DNA of 64,000 nucleotides from Alistipes sp. (GTDB lineage: Bacteria; Bacteroidota; Bacteroidia; Bacteroidales; Rikenellaceae): the NCBI GenBank assembly GCA_017416915.1, contig JAFQAN010000035.1, positions 1 through 64,000 of the forward strand, written 5' to 3'. A model generated the notes under the pieces. That model did not search any database and was not told where the DNA came from. It worked only from the letters and a program-made list of their open reading frames with translations. The position numbers and the translations under genes were made by a program. This document shows positions 6,615 through 15,039 of this stretch, one piece after another (the first letter of the stretch is position 1; every line of letters starts with the position of its first letter).

Positions 6615-8255
6615 ATGCTAAAAAGCCTAACCATAGAGAATTACGCACTTATCGACTCGTTGCAGGTAGAGTGGGACGAGCATCTGAACATCATCACTGG
6701 TGAGACAGGTGCTGGCAAGTCTATCCTGCTCGGCGCTCTTGGCCTGCTATTAGGTGCAAAGAACGAAGGTCAGGCGATAAAAGATATGGGGCGCAACTGT
6801 GTCATCGAGGCGCAATTCTCAATCGAGGGTCTTGGCTTGGAGCAATTTTTCGAGGATAACGACCTCGACTACGAGGCAGATATAACCATCCGACGAACAA
6901 TTACGCCCGCAGGTAAAAGCCGAGCATTTATCGGCGATATACCAGTGCAACTCAGCGTATTAAAGGAGTTATCTACACATCTTGTTGATATTCATTCGCA
7001 ACACCAAAACCTAATACTCGCCGAGGAGCAGTACCGCATCGACATCCTCGACACGTTGGCAACAAATGGACCACGTTTAGAGCGATACACTACCCTGCTT
7101 TCGGCGCTCAACGCACTACGCGCCGAACATCGTCAGCTAAAAGGCGAGATGGAGGCATCGCGCAAAGATGAGGAGTGGCTACGTTATACCGTCGAGGAGT
7201 TGCGCGCCGCAAAGCTCAAAGAGGGAGAGCAGGCAACAACCGAGCAGACTCTCGCAACGTTGGAGAGTGCCGACCGCATTACCGAGACGCTTGGCACACT
7301 GCGTAATGCGCTCGATGACGAGCAGTTAGGGGCATTGGTAAGCCTTTCACAGTCGGCAAAGGAGTTACGTGCCATAGGCGATAAGTATCCCGCGGGTGCA
7401 GCACTTGCCGAGCGCATACACTCCGTGGTCGAGGAGCTTAAAGATATTAGCGCAACAGCTGCTAATGAGGCAGAGCGCATAGATGCCGACCCCGAAAAGT
7501 TGCAGAAGCTCAGCGACAGGCTAAACACCATATATTCGCTCGAAATGAAGCATCGAGCCGAGTCGTACGACGACCTTTTACGTAAGGCAGCAGAGTTCGA
7601 GAGGCGACTATCAGCAATTGACAACAGCGACACCGCCCTTCGCGAGATGGAGGAGCGCATCGCTGCTGCCGAGACAGAGTGTCGCAAGGCGGCAACAGAG
7701 CTAAGCGAGGCACGTCGCAGCGTATGCAACGAGCTGAAACACAACATAGAAGAGATGTTGGTGCGTTTAGGCATCGAGGATGCGTGCTTCGAGGTCGAGA
7801 TTAGCGCTACCGAGCAGTTCACGCCGTCGGGATGTGATAGTGTGGCGTTCCTATTTACCGCCAACCGCACATCTAAGCCCGCACCGATAGAGCGCGTGGC
7901 ATCGGGTGGTGAGCTATCGCGCGTGATGCTTGCCATCAAGGCGATGCTTGCCGAGAGAAAGATGTTGCCGACGGTGATTTTCGACGAGATTGACACGGGT
8001 GTTTCGGGTCGCATAGCCGATGCTATGGGCGACATCATATCATCGTTAGCGCGCTCGATGCAGGTCATAGACATAACGCATCTGCCACAGGTAGCAGCCA
8101 AGAGTGGAGCGCACTTTGTTGTATATAAGAGCGAGGGACTCAGCAACATACGACGCCTGAGCAAGGCAGAACGTGTGGATGAGATTGCCAAGATGCTCTC
8201 GGGCAGTGAGATTACCGAGGCTGCACGAAAGCAGGCGCGAATACTACTTGCGTAA
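6615..8255 (+). CDS. recN: DNA repair protein RecN
   Basis: RecN is an SMC-like ATPase for double-strand break repair. Visible parts in order: Walker A GETGAGKS (residues 29-36), a long coiled coil interrupted in the middle (about 150-390), the signature ASGGELSRVMLAIK, Walker B TVIFDEIDTGVSG and the D-loop/His region DITHLPQVAAKSGAHF near the end. Length 546 is typical. It is the last gene of the bamD-rpoZ-coaBC-recN run and is followed by a strong hairpin. Confidence 0.97.
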   Translation: MLKSLTIENYALIDSLQVEWDEHLNIITGETGAGKSILLGALGLLLGAKNEGQAIKDMGRNCVIEAQFSIEGLGLEQFFEDNDLDYEADITIRRTITPAGKSRAFIGDIPVQLSVLKELSTHLVDIHSQHQNLILAEEQYRIDILDTLATNGPRLERYTTLLSALNALRAEHRQLKGEMEASRKDEEWLRYTVEELRAAKLKEGEQATTEQTLATLESADRITETLGTLRNALDDEQLGALVSLSQSAKELRAIGDKYPAGAALAERIHSVVEELKDISATAANEAERIDADPEKLQKLSDRLNTIYSLEMKHRAESYDDLLRKAAEFERRLSAIDNSDTALREMEERIAAAETECRKAATELSEARRSVCNELKHNIEEMLVRLGIEDACFEVEISATEQFTPSGCDSVAFLFTANRTSKPAPIERVASGGELSRVMLAIKAMLAERKMLPTVIFDEIDTGVSGRIADAMGDIISSLARSMQVIDITHLPQVAAKSGAHFVVYKSEGLSNIRRLSKAERVDEIAKMLSGSEITEAARKQARILLA

Positions 8256-8274
8256 GCATAACGGAAGATTGACT

Positions 8275-8318
8275 AATAAGGCTGACCAAAAATATGTTTT
8301 GGTCAGCCTTATTATTTG
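8275..8318 (+). terminator. Hairpin terminator after recN
   Basis: A 17-bp perfect stem (8275-8291 with 8297-8313, loop ATATG), followed by TATTTGTT rather than a pure T-run. Confidence 0.8.
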
Positions 8319-8330
8319 TTAGCCGTATAA

Positions 8331-8386
8331 ATCGCCTCCTAACAATCCTTAATTCCTAAAAATCAACACATTTCATCGCCTCCTAA
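8331..8386 (+). repeat. Paired direct repeat upstream of the accessory lipoprotein locus
   Basis: ATCGCCTCCTAA occurs at 8331-8342 and again at 8375-8386, 44 bases apart (about four helical turns). Both lie upstream of the promoter at 8417-8446, so they may be operators; no regulator is assigned. Confidence 0.4.
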
Positions 8387-8416
8387 AAAGGTCCCAATTA
8401 GGTCCAAAACAGTTCA

Positions 8417-8446
8417 TTGTCAGTTATATTGTGTGATTTATCTTTG
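8417..8446 (+). promoter_or_regulatory. Promoter of the 8509-11381 locus
   Basis: TTG at 8417-8419, 19-base spacer, and TATCTTTG at 8439-8446 fit the Bacteroidetes consensus. The leader would be about 60 AT-rich bases. Confidence 0.8.
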
Positions 8447-8508
8447 TAGTAGTAATAAACATTACACATTTAATAACACAAACCTATTAACATTTAACAA
8501 TTATCACT

Positions 8509-8964
8509 ATGAAAAAGCTCGTATTATTAGCTTGCATCGCTACTTATGCAGCATCGTGTTCTATCCCTGCCAAATTGGTAAATAGCGCATCACACAGTAA
8601 GGCTGAGGCAACAAAGCCCGTGGCCGCCGTATTCGCCGACCTAAAAGTCTCTCCTGAGAAGATTTCGTTCTTCTACATTCCTACTAAAACCGTATTGGAG
8701 TGCGGCTATGACAACGTTGTAAATAGCGCCGTACGCGAGGCGTTGGCTGCCAATGGCAATGCCGATATGCTCGTTGCTATGGAGACACAAGTTAAATACA
8801 ACAACAAAGGCGCGATAGCATCAATCACCATAACTGGCTATCCCGCGACATACACCAATTTCCGCAACGCTGGCGACGACTATTTGAAGACGCTGCCCGT
8901 AGCTCCCAAAGAGGATAAAAGCGGAGGGTTGTTTGGAGGTCTCAAACTCGGCAAAAAGAGATAA
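8509..8964 (+). CDS. Small lipoprotein of unknown function
   Basis: A 151-residue protein with a lipoprotein signal (MKKLVLLACIATYAASC, lipobox AASC, Cys17). The mature part alternates hydrophobic and polar residues, suggesting a compact beta-rich domain (SFFYIPTKTVLECGYDNVVNS). It ends in a glycine/lysine tail GGLFGGLKLGKKR. I do not recognise the family. It starts a run with the next two genes (3 bases to the following start) behind a clear promoter, and the locus is AT-richer than its neighbours. Confidence 0.8.
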   Translation: MKKLVLLACIATYAASCSIPAKLVNSASHSKAEATKPVAAVFADLKVSPEKISFFYIPTKTVLECGYDNVVNSAVREALAANGNADMLVAMETQVKYNNKGAIASITITGYPATYTNFRNAGDDYLKTLPVAPKEDKSGGLFGGLKLGKKR

Positions 8965-8967
8965 TTT

Positions 8968-10050
8968 ATGAAGAGGTATATAATCCTAATTCTCTGCGTC
9001 ATAACCTCATTTACGAGTATGGCGCAGAGTACTCGTTTGGTAAAGGGCGTTGTGCTGGATAGCGACAACAACCCTCTATCGGGAGCAACTGTAAGCGATG
9101 CTTATAATAGTATCGTTGTCGATAAAACGGGTAAGTTCGAGCTATCGGTCGATATGAATTCCCGCTACATCAAAGCTTGGTTGGTTGGCTACGAGGAGCA
9201 GACGATGGAAATTGATGGCTCTTATCTCATCTTTAACCTCAACATGGATAAAAAGTATGCCTCCGAGAGAGCAAAAGCAGAGAAAGAGGCTGCTAACAAG
9301 GCTAAGTTAGAGGAGCAGCAACGCTTAGAGACAGAAAAGCAAGCAGCAAAAGAGGCTGAAAGTAAGGCTAAATTAGAGGAGAAGCAACGCTTAGAGGCAG
9401 AAAAGCAAGCAGCAAAAGAGGCTGAAAGCAAGGCTAAGATAGAGGAGAAGGCTCGACTGGCGTCGCTCTCGAAAGAGGAGCGAAAGAGCGAGCTAAAAGC
9501 ATTGTTTGCAAAGAGGCATAGCGGCTACGGCTCGATAGTCGATATATCATACCTATACGCTAAAATCAGCAATGGTAATGACGACGGCATCAACATCAGC
9601 TACATTGGCGGTTATCGTTTCAACAACCACATCTTCTTGGGTTTGGGCGTAGGTGCAACAATGTCATTAGGCGACGACGTTAAACTATTAAAGGGAGAGG
9701 GGTCGGCATTGCCCCGTGGCAAGTTCAATTTCCCAGCATATATCCATTTTAGATATAACATCCTAAATCGTCGCTGTACGCCATTCTTCGCTGTTTCGGC
9801 AGGTGGGTACTACGCCTTACAGAGGTCTATACAATTGGAGTTGAAAGAGTATCAGTATGGAGGTTTCGGCATTTTGGCAAATCCGCAAATTGGCGTTAGC
9901 TACCGATTGACACCCAAGAGCAGCATAAATTTAGCGATAGGCTTCAATCTATATACGTCTTCATACTGTGAGACGAACAATGGTTTAACCCCAACGATGA
10001 GCAATAATCTGCGTTATGCACTCGATGCTCATATTGGCTTTACATTCTAA
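8968..10050 (+). CDS. CarboxypepD-reg / coiled-coil / outer-membrane beta-barrel protein
   Basis: 360 residues with a Sec signal ending SMAQS (about residue 20). Residues 22-95 resemble a carboxypeptidase-regulatory-like domain (VKGVVLDSDNNPLSGATV...DKTGKFEL), common at the N-terminus of Bacteroidetes outer-membrane proteins. Residues about 95-170 are a highly charged helix built from a 22-residue repeat (RLE.EKQAAKEAESKAK.EEK). Residues about 185-360 look like an eight-strand barrel ending in phenylalanine (DAHIGFTF). The helix could cross the periplasm or form a trimeric coiled coil. The exact role is unknown. Confidence 0.82.
   Translation: MKRYIILILCVITSFTSMAQSTRLVKGVVLDSDNNPLSGATVSDAYNSIVVDKTGKFELSVDMNSRYIKAWLVGYEEQTMEIDGSYLIFNLNMDKKYASERAKAEKEAANKAKLEEQQRLETEKQAAKEAESKAKLEEKQRLEAEKQAAKEAESKAKIEEKARLASLSKEERKSELKALFAKRHSGYGSIVDISYLYAKISNGNDDGINISYIGGYRFNNHIFLGLGVGATMSLGDDVKLLKGEGSALPRGKFNFPAYIHFRYNILNRRCTPFFAVSAGGYYALQRSIQLELKEYQYGGFGILANPQIGVSYRLTPKSSINLAIGFNLYTSSYCETNNGLTPTMSNNLRYALDAHIGFTF
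9321..9452 (+). repeat. In-frame 66-base tandem repeat encoding coiled coil
   Basis: Two adjacent copies (9321-9386 and 9387-9452) of a 66-base unit encoding 22 residues, with a partial diverged unit before them (about 9265-9320). The low divergence between copies suggests recent unit gain and likely length variation among strains. Confidence 0.85.
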
Positions 10051-10061
10051 CATTAAACCGT

Positions 10062-11381
10062 ATGATACAAAACTTATTAAAGAGTACGCTAATCTGCACT
10101 CTCCTTTGCCTTTTTGGTTGCGATGGGGGTCCCGATGATAACAATTCTACACCCAATCAGAGCGACGAATTTATAACACTAAGCCAGACTGAGGTAGATG
10201 TTCCCAGTAGTGGCGGCAAATACAACATTGTAGTTACAGCTCTCTGCGATTGGGAGTTTGAGTCTGACGCAGAGTGGTTGATTGCTACGCGCATAGATGA
10301 CACCTTGGAGATTACCGTAGAGCCAAGTTACGAATCGCATGAGCGAAATGCCTCAATACGAGTATATAACAGCTACTACGAACAAGAGAAAACTGTATGC
10401 TTCACCCAGCATATATATACACCTGATTTGAGTGTCGATAAAGAGGAAATTATCGCTAAGATGTTTGTCGATTCGACATTTGATATTGAGGTTACATCCA
10501 ATACAACATGGGTTGCAGAGAGCCAGGATTGGATAACATTAGACAAGACGACAGGTAATGCTGGAACCACAAAGGTAAAGGTTTCAGTTAAAGGCTCCGA
10601 TAAACTGCGTACAGGTAAAATAACCATAAAGCCAGCCCACGGAGACTCGCTAACCAATGCAAGTGTTTCAGTCATACAGGATTGTTGCGGCACAATACAC
10701 AACACAAAGGATGGCAATAATTTCGATAACGATGCTATGATGCGCCTCATTGAGGACAATGTAATAGTTGCTTATGATGTCAATCTAAGTCAAGGCGATA
10801 ATATATACTTTTATCTTCATAACAGGAGTGTTAATGAACGAGAATATCGCCTAATTTGGTACTCAGATGGCATTCCCAATAACTCGTCATTTAGCGTATT
10901 TTATGACGGTGTATTAGATGTCCCAATCGCTGAAACTGGCACTTACGATATATATTTTGATGTAACTAACACTACCTACAAGGTGTATTTAATGGAGAAG
11001 GGGACTCAACGCCTCGCGGCAAATCACTACATAGGAACTCCAAGCAATTGGGAGTTGGTGTACGAAAATGGCAGTCGTTTTCCTATGTACCAATATCTGT
11101 TATGGGGCGAATATTATGACAAAGTATTCGTTGCTCCACATACGTATATGCCCTCAAATACGGGATTCGCATTTTTCAATAAAGCCGAGCAGTCATATTA
11201 TGGATTTGCTGGTAACGATGTAAATAGCAATGAAGATGGCTGGTACTATATATATAGAGATATGTCAGAAAATTCCATACTATATACTGGCGAAGACACG
11301 TACGTGGATATACCACTTCTAATAGACAAACAACATAACACACTTTGTGGTATAAACCAAGACGGACGTTTTCTTTATTAA
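10062..11381 (+). CDS. BACON-domain surface lipoprotein
   Basis: 439 residues with lipoprotein signal (lipobox LFGC, Cys20) followed by DGGPDDN, an acidic run of the type that sends Bacteroidetes lipoproteins to the cell surface. Two BACON-type immunoglobulin-like modules follow (about 38-122 and 126-220), recognisable by SSGGKYNIVVTALCDWEFESDAEWL and TSNTTWVAESQDWITLDKTTG. The C-terminal half (220-439) is an unrecognised beta-rich domain. BACON modules often accompany glycan- or mucin-binding proteins; that role is inference. It is the last gene of the locus and ends at a perfect palindromic terminator. Confidence 0.85.
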   Translation: MIQNLLKSTLICTLLCLFGCDGGPDDNNSTPNQSDEFITLSQTEVDVPSSGGKYNIVVTALCDWEFESDAEWLIATRIDDTLEITVEPSYESHERNASIRVYNSYYEQEKTVCFTQHIYTPDLSVDKEEIIAKMFVDSTFDIEVTSNTTWVAESQDWITLDKTTGNAGTTKVKVSVKGSDKLRTGKITIKPAHGDSLTNASVSVIQDCCGTIHNTKDGNNFDNDAMMRLIEDNVIVAYDVNLSQGDNIYFYLHNRSVNEREYRLIWYSDGIPNNSSFSVFYDGVLDVPIAETGTYDIYFDVTNTTYKVYLMEKGTQRLAANHYIGTPSNWELVYENGSRFPMYQYLLWGEYYDKVFVAPHTYMPSNTGFAFFNKAEQSYYGFAGNDVNSNEDGWYYIYRDMSENSILYTGEDTYVDIPLLIDKQHNTLCGINQDGRFLY

Positions 11382-11400
11382 GAGAGTTAAGAAACAAACG

Positions 11401-11442
11401 TAAAACATTCGGGCGTATGACATACGCCCGAATGTTTTATAT
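11401..11442. terminator. Bidirectional terminator between the BACON gene and tsaB
   Basis: A 39-base palindrome, 19-bp arms around one central A (11420): TAAAACATTCGGGCGTATG and its complement. Flanking A and T runs let it serve both convergent genes. Confidence 0.9.
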
Positions 11443-11468
11443 ACGCCCACATCGGTTATTCGCAACGA

Positions 11469-12182
11469 TTACAGCAGCCTCTTTTTTGAGGGGATAACGA
11501 TAAAATCTTTGAGGTAGAATGGCTCGAAGTAGGCAATGTCCTCTACCCTACCTGCATTGAAAGCCTCCTCTGCCAAGCGCACAATACCTCGTGCCGACGG
11601 CGCGACTTCAATATACTCGGCATCAGAAAGCAGCTCGGCACACTTCTTTGCGCCATTACCAAATATCACAAAGCGGCGATTCCTACCACGCCACTCGGAA
11701 AAGCTATCAGCGGTAACAACCTCAGCACTAACATCCGTAAGAGCCTTACCCTGAGCGTCGAACAGACGTGTATATACCTCCATTCGACGAGCATCAACCA
11801 TAGGACAGAGATATGCCGACTGCCACTCATCGTCCTCCAAGTCGATAATGCCTGCATCGAAGTCCTCGCGGGCAACCTCCATCAGAGCATCCAGCGAGCC
11901 AACAGCCAACAGTGGGATATTTAGGGCGTAGCACATACCCTTAGCAAACGAGACGCCTATACGCAGACCCGTATATGAGCCTGGTCCCATACCCACAGCC
12001 ACAGCGTCAAGGTCGTCGGGCTGCACACCAGTCTCGCGCAACAGCTCATCGACAAATACCGCCACCTTGCGGGCGTGGTCTCTGCCCTCGTCGCTCTCGC
12101 GCAGTGCCATAAGTTCGCCATCATTCGCCAACGCAACAGAGCATACGTCGGTACCTGTCTCTATCGAAAGTATTAGTGCCAT
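11469..12182 (-). CDS. tsaB: tRNA threonylcarbamoyladenosine biosynthesis protein TsaB
   Basis: TsaB is the non-catalytic Kae1-like partner of TsaD in making t6A37 on ANN-decoding tRNAs. It opens ILSIETGTDVCSVAL and has the family motif GPGSYTGLRIGVSFAKG near residues 68-84, with the shortened C-terminal half that distinguishes TsaB from TsaD. Length 237 is normal. It starts three bases after the end of smpB on the same strand, so the two translation-quality genes are probably co-transcribed. Confidence 0.95.
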   Translation of the reverse strand: MALILSIETGTDVCSVALANDGELMALRESDEGRDHARKVAVFVDELLRETGVQPDDLDAVAVGMGPGSYTGLRIGVSFAKGMCYALNIPLLAVGSLDALMEVAREDFDAGIIDLEDDEWQSAYLCPMVDARRMEVYTRLFDAQGKALTDVSAEVVTADSFSEWRGRNRRFVIFGNGAKKCAELLSDAEYIEVAPSARGIVRLAEEAFNAGRVEDIAYFEPFYLKDFIVIPSKKRLL

Positions 12183-12185
12183 AGT

Positions 12186-12650
12186 CTATCTTCGGTTGTT
12201 TTTCATCGCCTTGTCCATCTCGCGGCGAGCATCGTTCTCCTTCAAATATTCGCGCTTATCGTACGACTTACGACCACGTGCCAAGCCAACAACAATCTTT
12301 GCCAAGCCCCTCTCGTTGATAAACAGACGCAAGCCAACAACGGTCAAGCCCCTATCCTGCAATGCACGTTGCAACTTCGTAAGCTCCTTACGGTTAAGCA
12401 ACAACTTACGGTCGCGCTTAGGGACGTGATTGTTACACGTACCCCACTGATACTCCGCTATATTTACATTGCGTATCCACAGCTCGCCCTGCTCGAAGTA
12501 GCAATACGAATCTGTAAGAGATGCCTTACCCAGACGCAACGACTTTATCTCAGTTCCAACAAGCACAACACCTGCGATGTACTCCTCCAAAATCTCGTAG
12601 TCGAACGTCGCACGCTTATTGCGAATATTTATATTTTTATAATCTGCCAT
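12186..12650 (-). CDS. smpB: SsrA-binding protein SmpB
   Basis: SmpB carries tmRNA to stalled ribosomes in trans-translation. The 154-residue protein has [29 protein letters not shown] at the start, the LLLNRKEL..L middle segment and a basic C-terminal tail ([10 protein letters not shown]-like, ending NRR) that enters the mRNA channel. No tmRNA gene was seen in this window. tsaB follows immediately. Confidence 0.97.
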   Translation of the reverse strand: MADYKNINIRNKRATFDYEILEEYIAGVVLVGTEIKSLRLGKASLTDSYCYFEQGELWIRNVNIAEYQWGTCNNHVPKRDRKLLLNRKELTKLQRALQDRGLTVVGLRLFINERGLAKIVVGLARGRKSYDKREYLKENDARREMDKAMKNNRR

Positions 12651-12906
12651 AATCTATATCATACCCTACTCGTCGCACCCATCTCGAAATATTTGTCGCA
12701 CCACTTCGGCATAGGTTTTGAAGTCGAAAATGTGGGTGGATCGGATAAGGTAACTAATTCTTTTATCTTTGATATGTTTTACACATCTTTCTGTTTATTT
12801 TCTGTTTGCACACTGCCAGCGTAGCGATACGTTGGTCTCCGGTCCACCTCTTTTTTCGCCCTACACGCCTTTCACACGACGTCTCCTCAACCATCAATAC
12901 ACTGTT
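12651..12906. other. Gene-free gap between dnaG and smpB
   Basis: 256 bases with no supported gene, terminator or RNA. On the plus strand TATCTTTG (12764-12771) looks like a -7 box pointing into the 3' end of dnaG, but no -33 element lies at the right distance. Confidence 0.5.
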
Positions 12907-14901
12907 CTATATCAGGCGATTTGACATCTTTGAAATCTTCGTGCGCGCTGCATTATATACCGACATCTGCTCCATAATGGATGCCATCTCCTCTTCGTCG
13001 GTACACGTCGCAAGGCGCGCCGACAGGTCGGCAAGACGCCTATCGACAACACGCCACTTGTAGAGCGTCATCGTCTGCGGCACTGCCTCAGCCAACTGCT
13101 CTTCATCACTCTCGATATGCACATCTTTCTGCTCCCAAATCTTGCTGATAATGTAGTTATCATCGGCAGTAAGCAGATCCACCGACACCATATTCACTTC
13201 GGGGTTGTGGTGGCACACAAACGAGTGCGTAGGGACCTCAACACCCTCGCCAAGCTGCTGCCACAACTCACGGTAGGTAGCAAGAATCTCGCGATAGACG
13301 GGTATATCGAAGTTCAAACCATCCTCATCCAACGAGTCAAATATATACCCTGCGACATTGTAGCGCACCACCTGCCTATCCTCCAACACCTCGAAGTCAA
13401 GATGTCCAAATTTTAGCAGATACTTCGACAGTGTACGCTCCAACGTCTCAACGGACGAGCCTGCCGACACAGCAGGGATATCTGTCGGAGTTACGGCAGG
13501 GGTGGTATATAGCGGCGACGAGGGCGCCGACTGCTGACGTTCGCGCTGCTGCTGACGGCGTATGAAGTCCGAAGCCTCTCTATCGCCACGTATGCCGTCG
13601 CGGTTACGCGCCACCTCAACGCCGAGGGTCTGCTCATCGACCTGCATAATGCCTGCGCAATACTTTACATACTCCGCGCGCTTGATATTATCTGGGATAA
13701 GGGCGATAGATTGCACCATATCGCGTATCGCCTCCGAGCGTCGCATCGGGTCCTCGGTAGCCTCTCCAAGAAGCAGTTGCGCCTTAAACGCCAAGAAGTC
13801 CTGAGCGTGCTCCGCGATGTAGCTTTGCAACTCGTCGGAAGAGTGCGCACGGGCAAACGTGTCGGGGTCGTGTTCCTCGGGAAGTAGCACGATACGCACA
13901 TTCATATCGGCTTTGAGGATAAGATCTACGCCGCGTATAGCCGCCTTAACACCCGCCGAGTCGCCATCATACATTATCGTAATATTGCGCGTAAAGCGCC
14001 CCAAGAGGCGTATCTGGTCCTCGGTAAGTGATGTGCCTGACGAGGCAACAACATTCTCGACACCAGCCTGATGCATCGAGATAACATCGGCATAGCCCTC
14101 AACCATAATGGCGTAGTCGAGCTGCTGGATAGCCTTCTTTGCAAAGAAGAGACCGTAAAGTTCACGGCTCTTGCTATATATCTCGCTCTCGGGAGAGTTC
14201 TGATACTTGGCAACCTTCTTGTCGGTGCGCAGGGTACGACCGCCAAAGGCTACAACACGTCCCGAGACGTTGTGTACGGGGAATATTACGCGGTCATAGA
14301 AGCGGTCGCGTAGTGCGCCATCACCCTCGCGCTGCAACGAGAGACCCGTCGAGAGCAGAAACTCCTCCTTATATCCCGCAGCGCGCGCATCCTCCGAGAA
14401 GCGATTACCACGCGAAGGGCAATAACCCAAGCCAAACTTTCGTATAGTGGCGTCCGAGAAGCCTCTATGCGACGAGAAGTATGCGAGTGCCACGCTACGA
14501 CCCTCCTCCTCGTTGAACATATAGCGTGTAAAGTAGTCGGCAGCCCACTGATTGAGGGCAAACATACTCTCTCGATTGTTGTTACGCTCAATCTGCTCGG
14601 GCGTAAGCTCCTCATCTTTAACCTCGATACCGTAACGCTTAGCCACGATTTTGAGCGCTTCGGGATAGCTGACATTCTCGCTCTCCATAATGAAGTTAAT
14701 GGCATTGCCACCCTTACCACATCCAAAGCACTTGTAGATACCGCGCGAGGGGGATACCACAAACGAGGGCGTCTTCTCCTGATGAAAAGGGCAACACGCC
14801 TGATAGTTTACGCCCTTACGTTTGAGCGTAACATAGTCGCCAACAATATCTACGATATTGGCAGCGGCAAATATTCTATCTATGGTATCACGGTCAATCA
14901 T
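12907..14901 (-). CDS. dnaG: DNA primase DnaG
   Basis: DnaG makes RNA primers at the replication fork. Residues about 35-65 form the CHC2 zinc finger (CPFHQEKTPSF...YKCFGCGKGG). The TOPRIM catalytic core includes MVEGYADVI near 255 and YDGDSAGVKAA near 305, with its acidic metal ligands. The C-terminal 200 residues are the diverged helicase-interaction region. Start codon at 14901 (MIDRDTIDRI) is preferred over the in-frame ATG at 14937, because a -7 box lies between them. Length 664 is typical. Confidence 0.97.
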   Translation of the reverse strand: MIDRDTIDRIFAAANIVDIVGDYVTLKRKGVNYQACCPFHQEKTPSFVVSPSRGIYKCFGCGKGGNAINFIMESENVSYPEALKIVAKRYGIEVKDEELTPEQIERNNNRESMFALNQWAADYFTRYMFNEEEGRSVALAYFSSHRGFSDATIRKFGLGYCPSRGNRFSEDARAAGYKEEFLLSTGLSLQREGDGALRDRFYDRVIFPVHNVSGRVVAFGGRTLRTDKKVAKYQNSPESEIYSKSRELYGLFFAKKAIQQLDYAIMVEGYADVISMHQAGVENVVASSGTSLTEDQIRLLGRFTRNITIMYDGDSAGVKAAIRGVDLILKADMNVRIVLLPEEHDPDTFARAHSSDELQSYIAEHAQDFLAFKAQLLLGEATEDPMRRSEAIRDMVQSIALIPDNIKRAEYVKYCAGIMQVDEQTLGVEVARNRDGIRGDREASDFIRRQQQRERQQSAPSSPLYTTPAVTPTDIPAVSAGSSVETLERTLSKYLLKFGHLDFEVLEDRQVVRYNVAGYIFDSLDEDGLNFDIPVYREILATYRELWQQLGEGVEVPTHSFVCHHNPEVNMVSVDLLTADDNYIISKIWEQKDVHIESDEEQLAEAVPQTMTLYKWRVVDRRLADLSARLATCTDEEEMASIMEQMSVYNAARTKISKMSNRLI

Positions 14902-14906
14902 TCTTG

Positions 14907-14914
14907 CAAAGATA
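14907..14914 (-). promoter_or_regulatory. Candidate -7 box of dnaG, almost at the start codon
   Basis: TATCTTTG on the minus strand ends five bases before the dnaG ATG, predicting a nearly leaderless transcript. No good -33 element is seen at 19-21 bases. Confidence 0.5.
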
Positions 14915-14961
14915 CAAATAAAAATGTAAACCCGCACTGCTATTGCAAAAAATTAGCGAAG

Positions 14962-14993
14962 TTTGCATTTTTCAAAAAGATTTTATATCTTTG
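14962..14993 (+). promoter_or_regulatory. Promoter of glyA
   Basis: TTTG (14962-14965), 20-base spacer, TATCTTTG (14986-14993). It lies in the same short gap as the divergent dnaG promoter; predicted leader about 40 bases. Confidence 0.85.
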
Positions 14994-15039
14994 TTTGATA
15001 ATTTTTGCATAAAATAGACTTAAAACCAACTATACTAAA

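Noticed and set aside
7184-8191. 335-codon minus-strand frame opposite recN
   Set aside because: Serine- and arginine-rich shadow of recN caused by codon bias; recN motifs are all on the plus strand.
12651-12906. Possible tRNA or small RNA in the dnaG-smpB gap
   Set aside because: No cloverleaf arms, no TTCGA loop and no CCA end on either strand.
12764-13063. Plus-strand TATCTTTG box followed by an 85-codon frame antisense to dnaG
   Set aside because: No -33 element at 19-21 bases, and the frame is a shadow of the dnaG 3' end. An antisense RNA remains possible but is unsupported.
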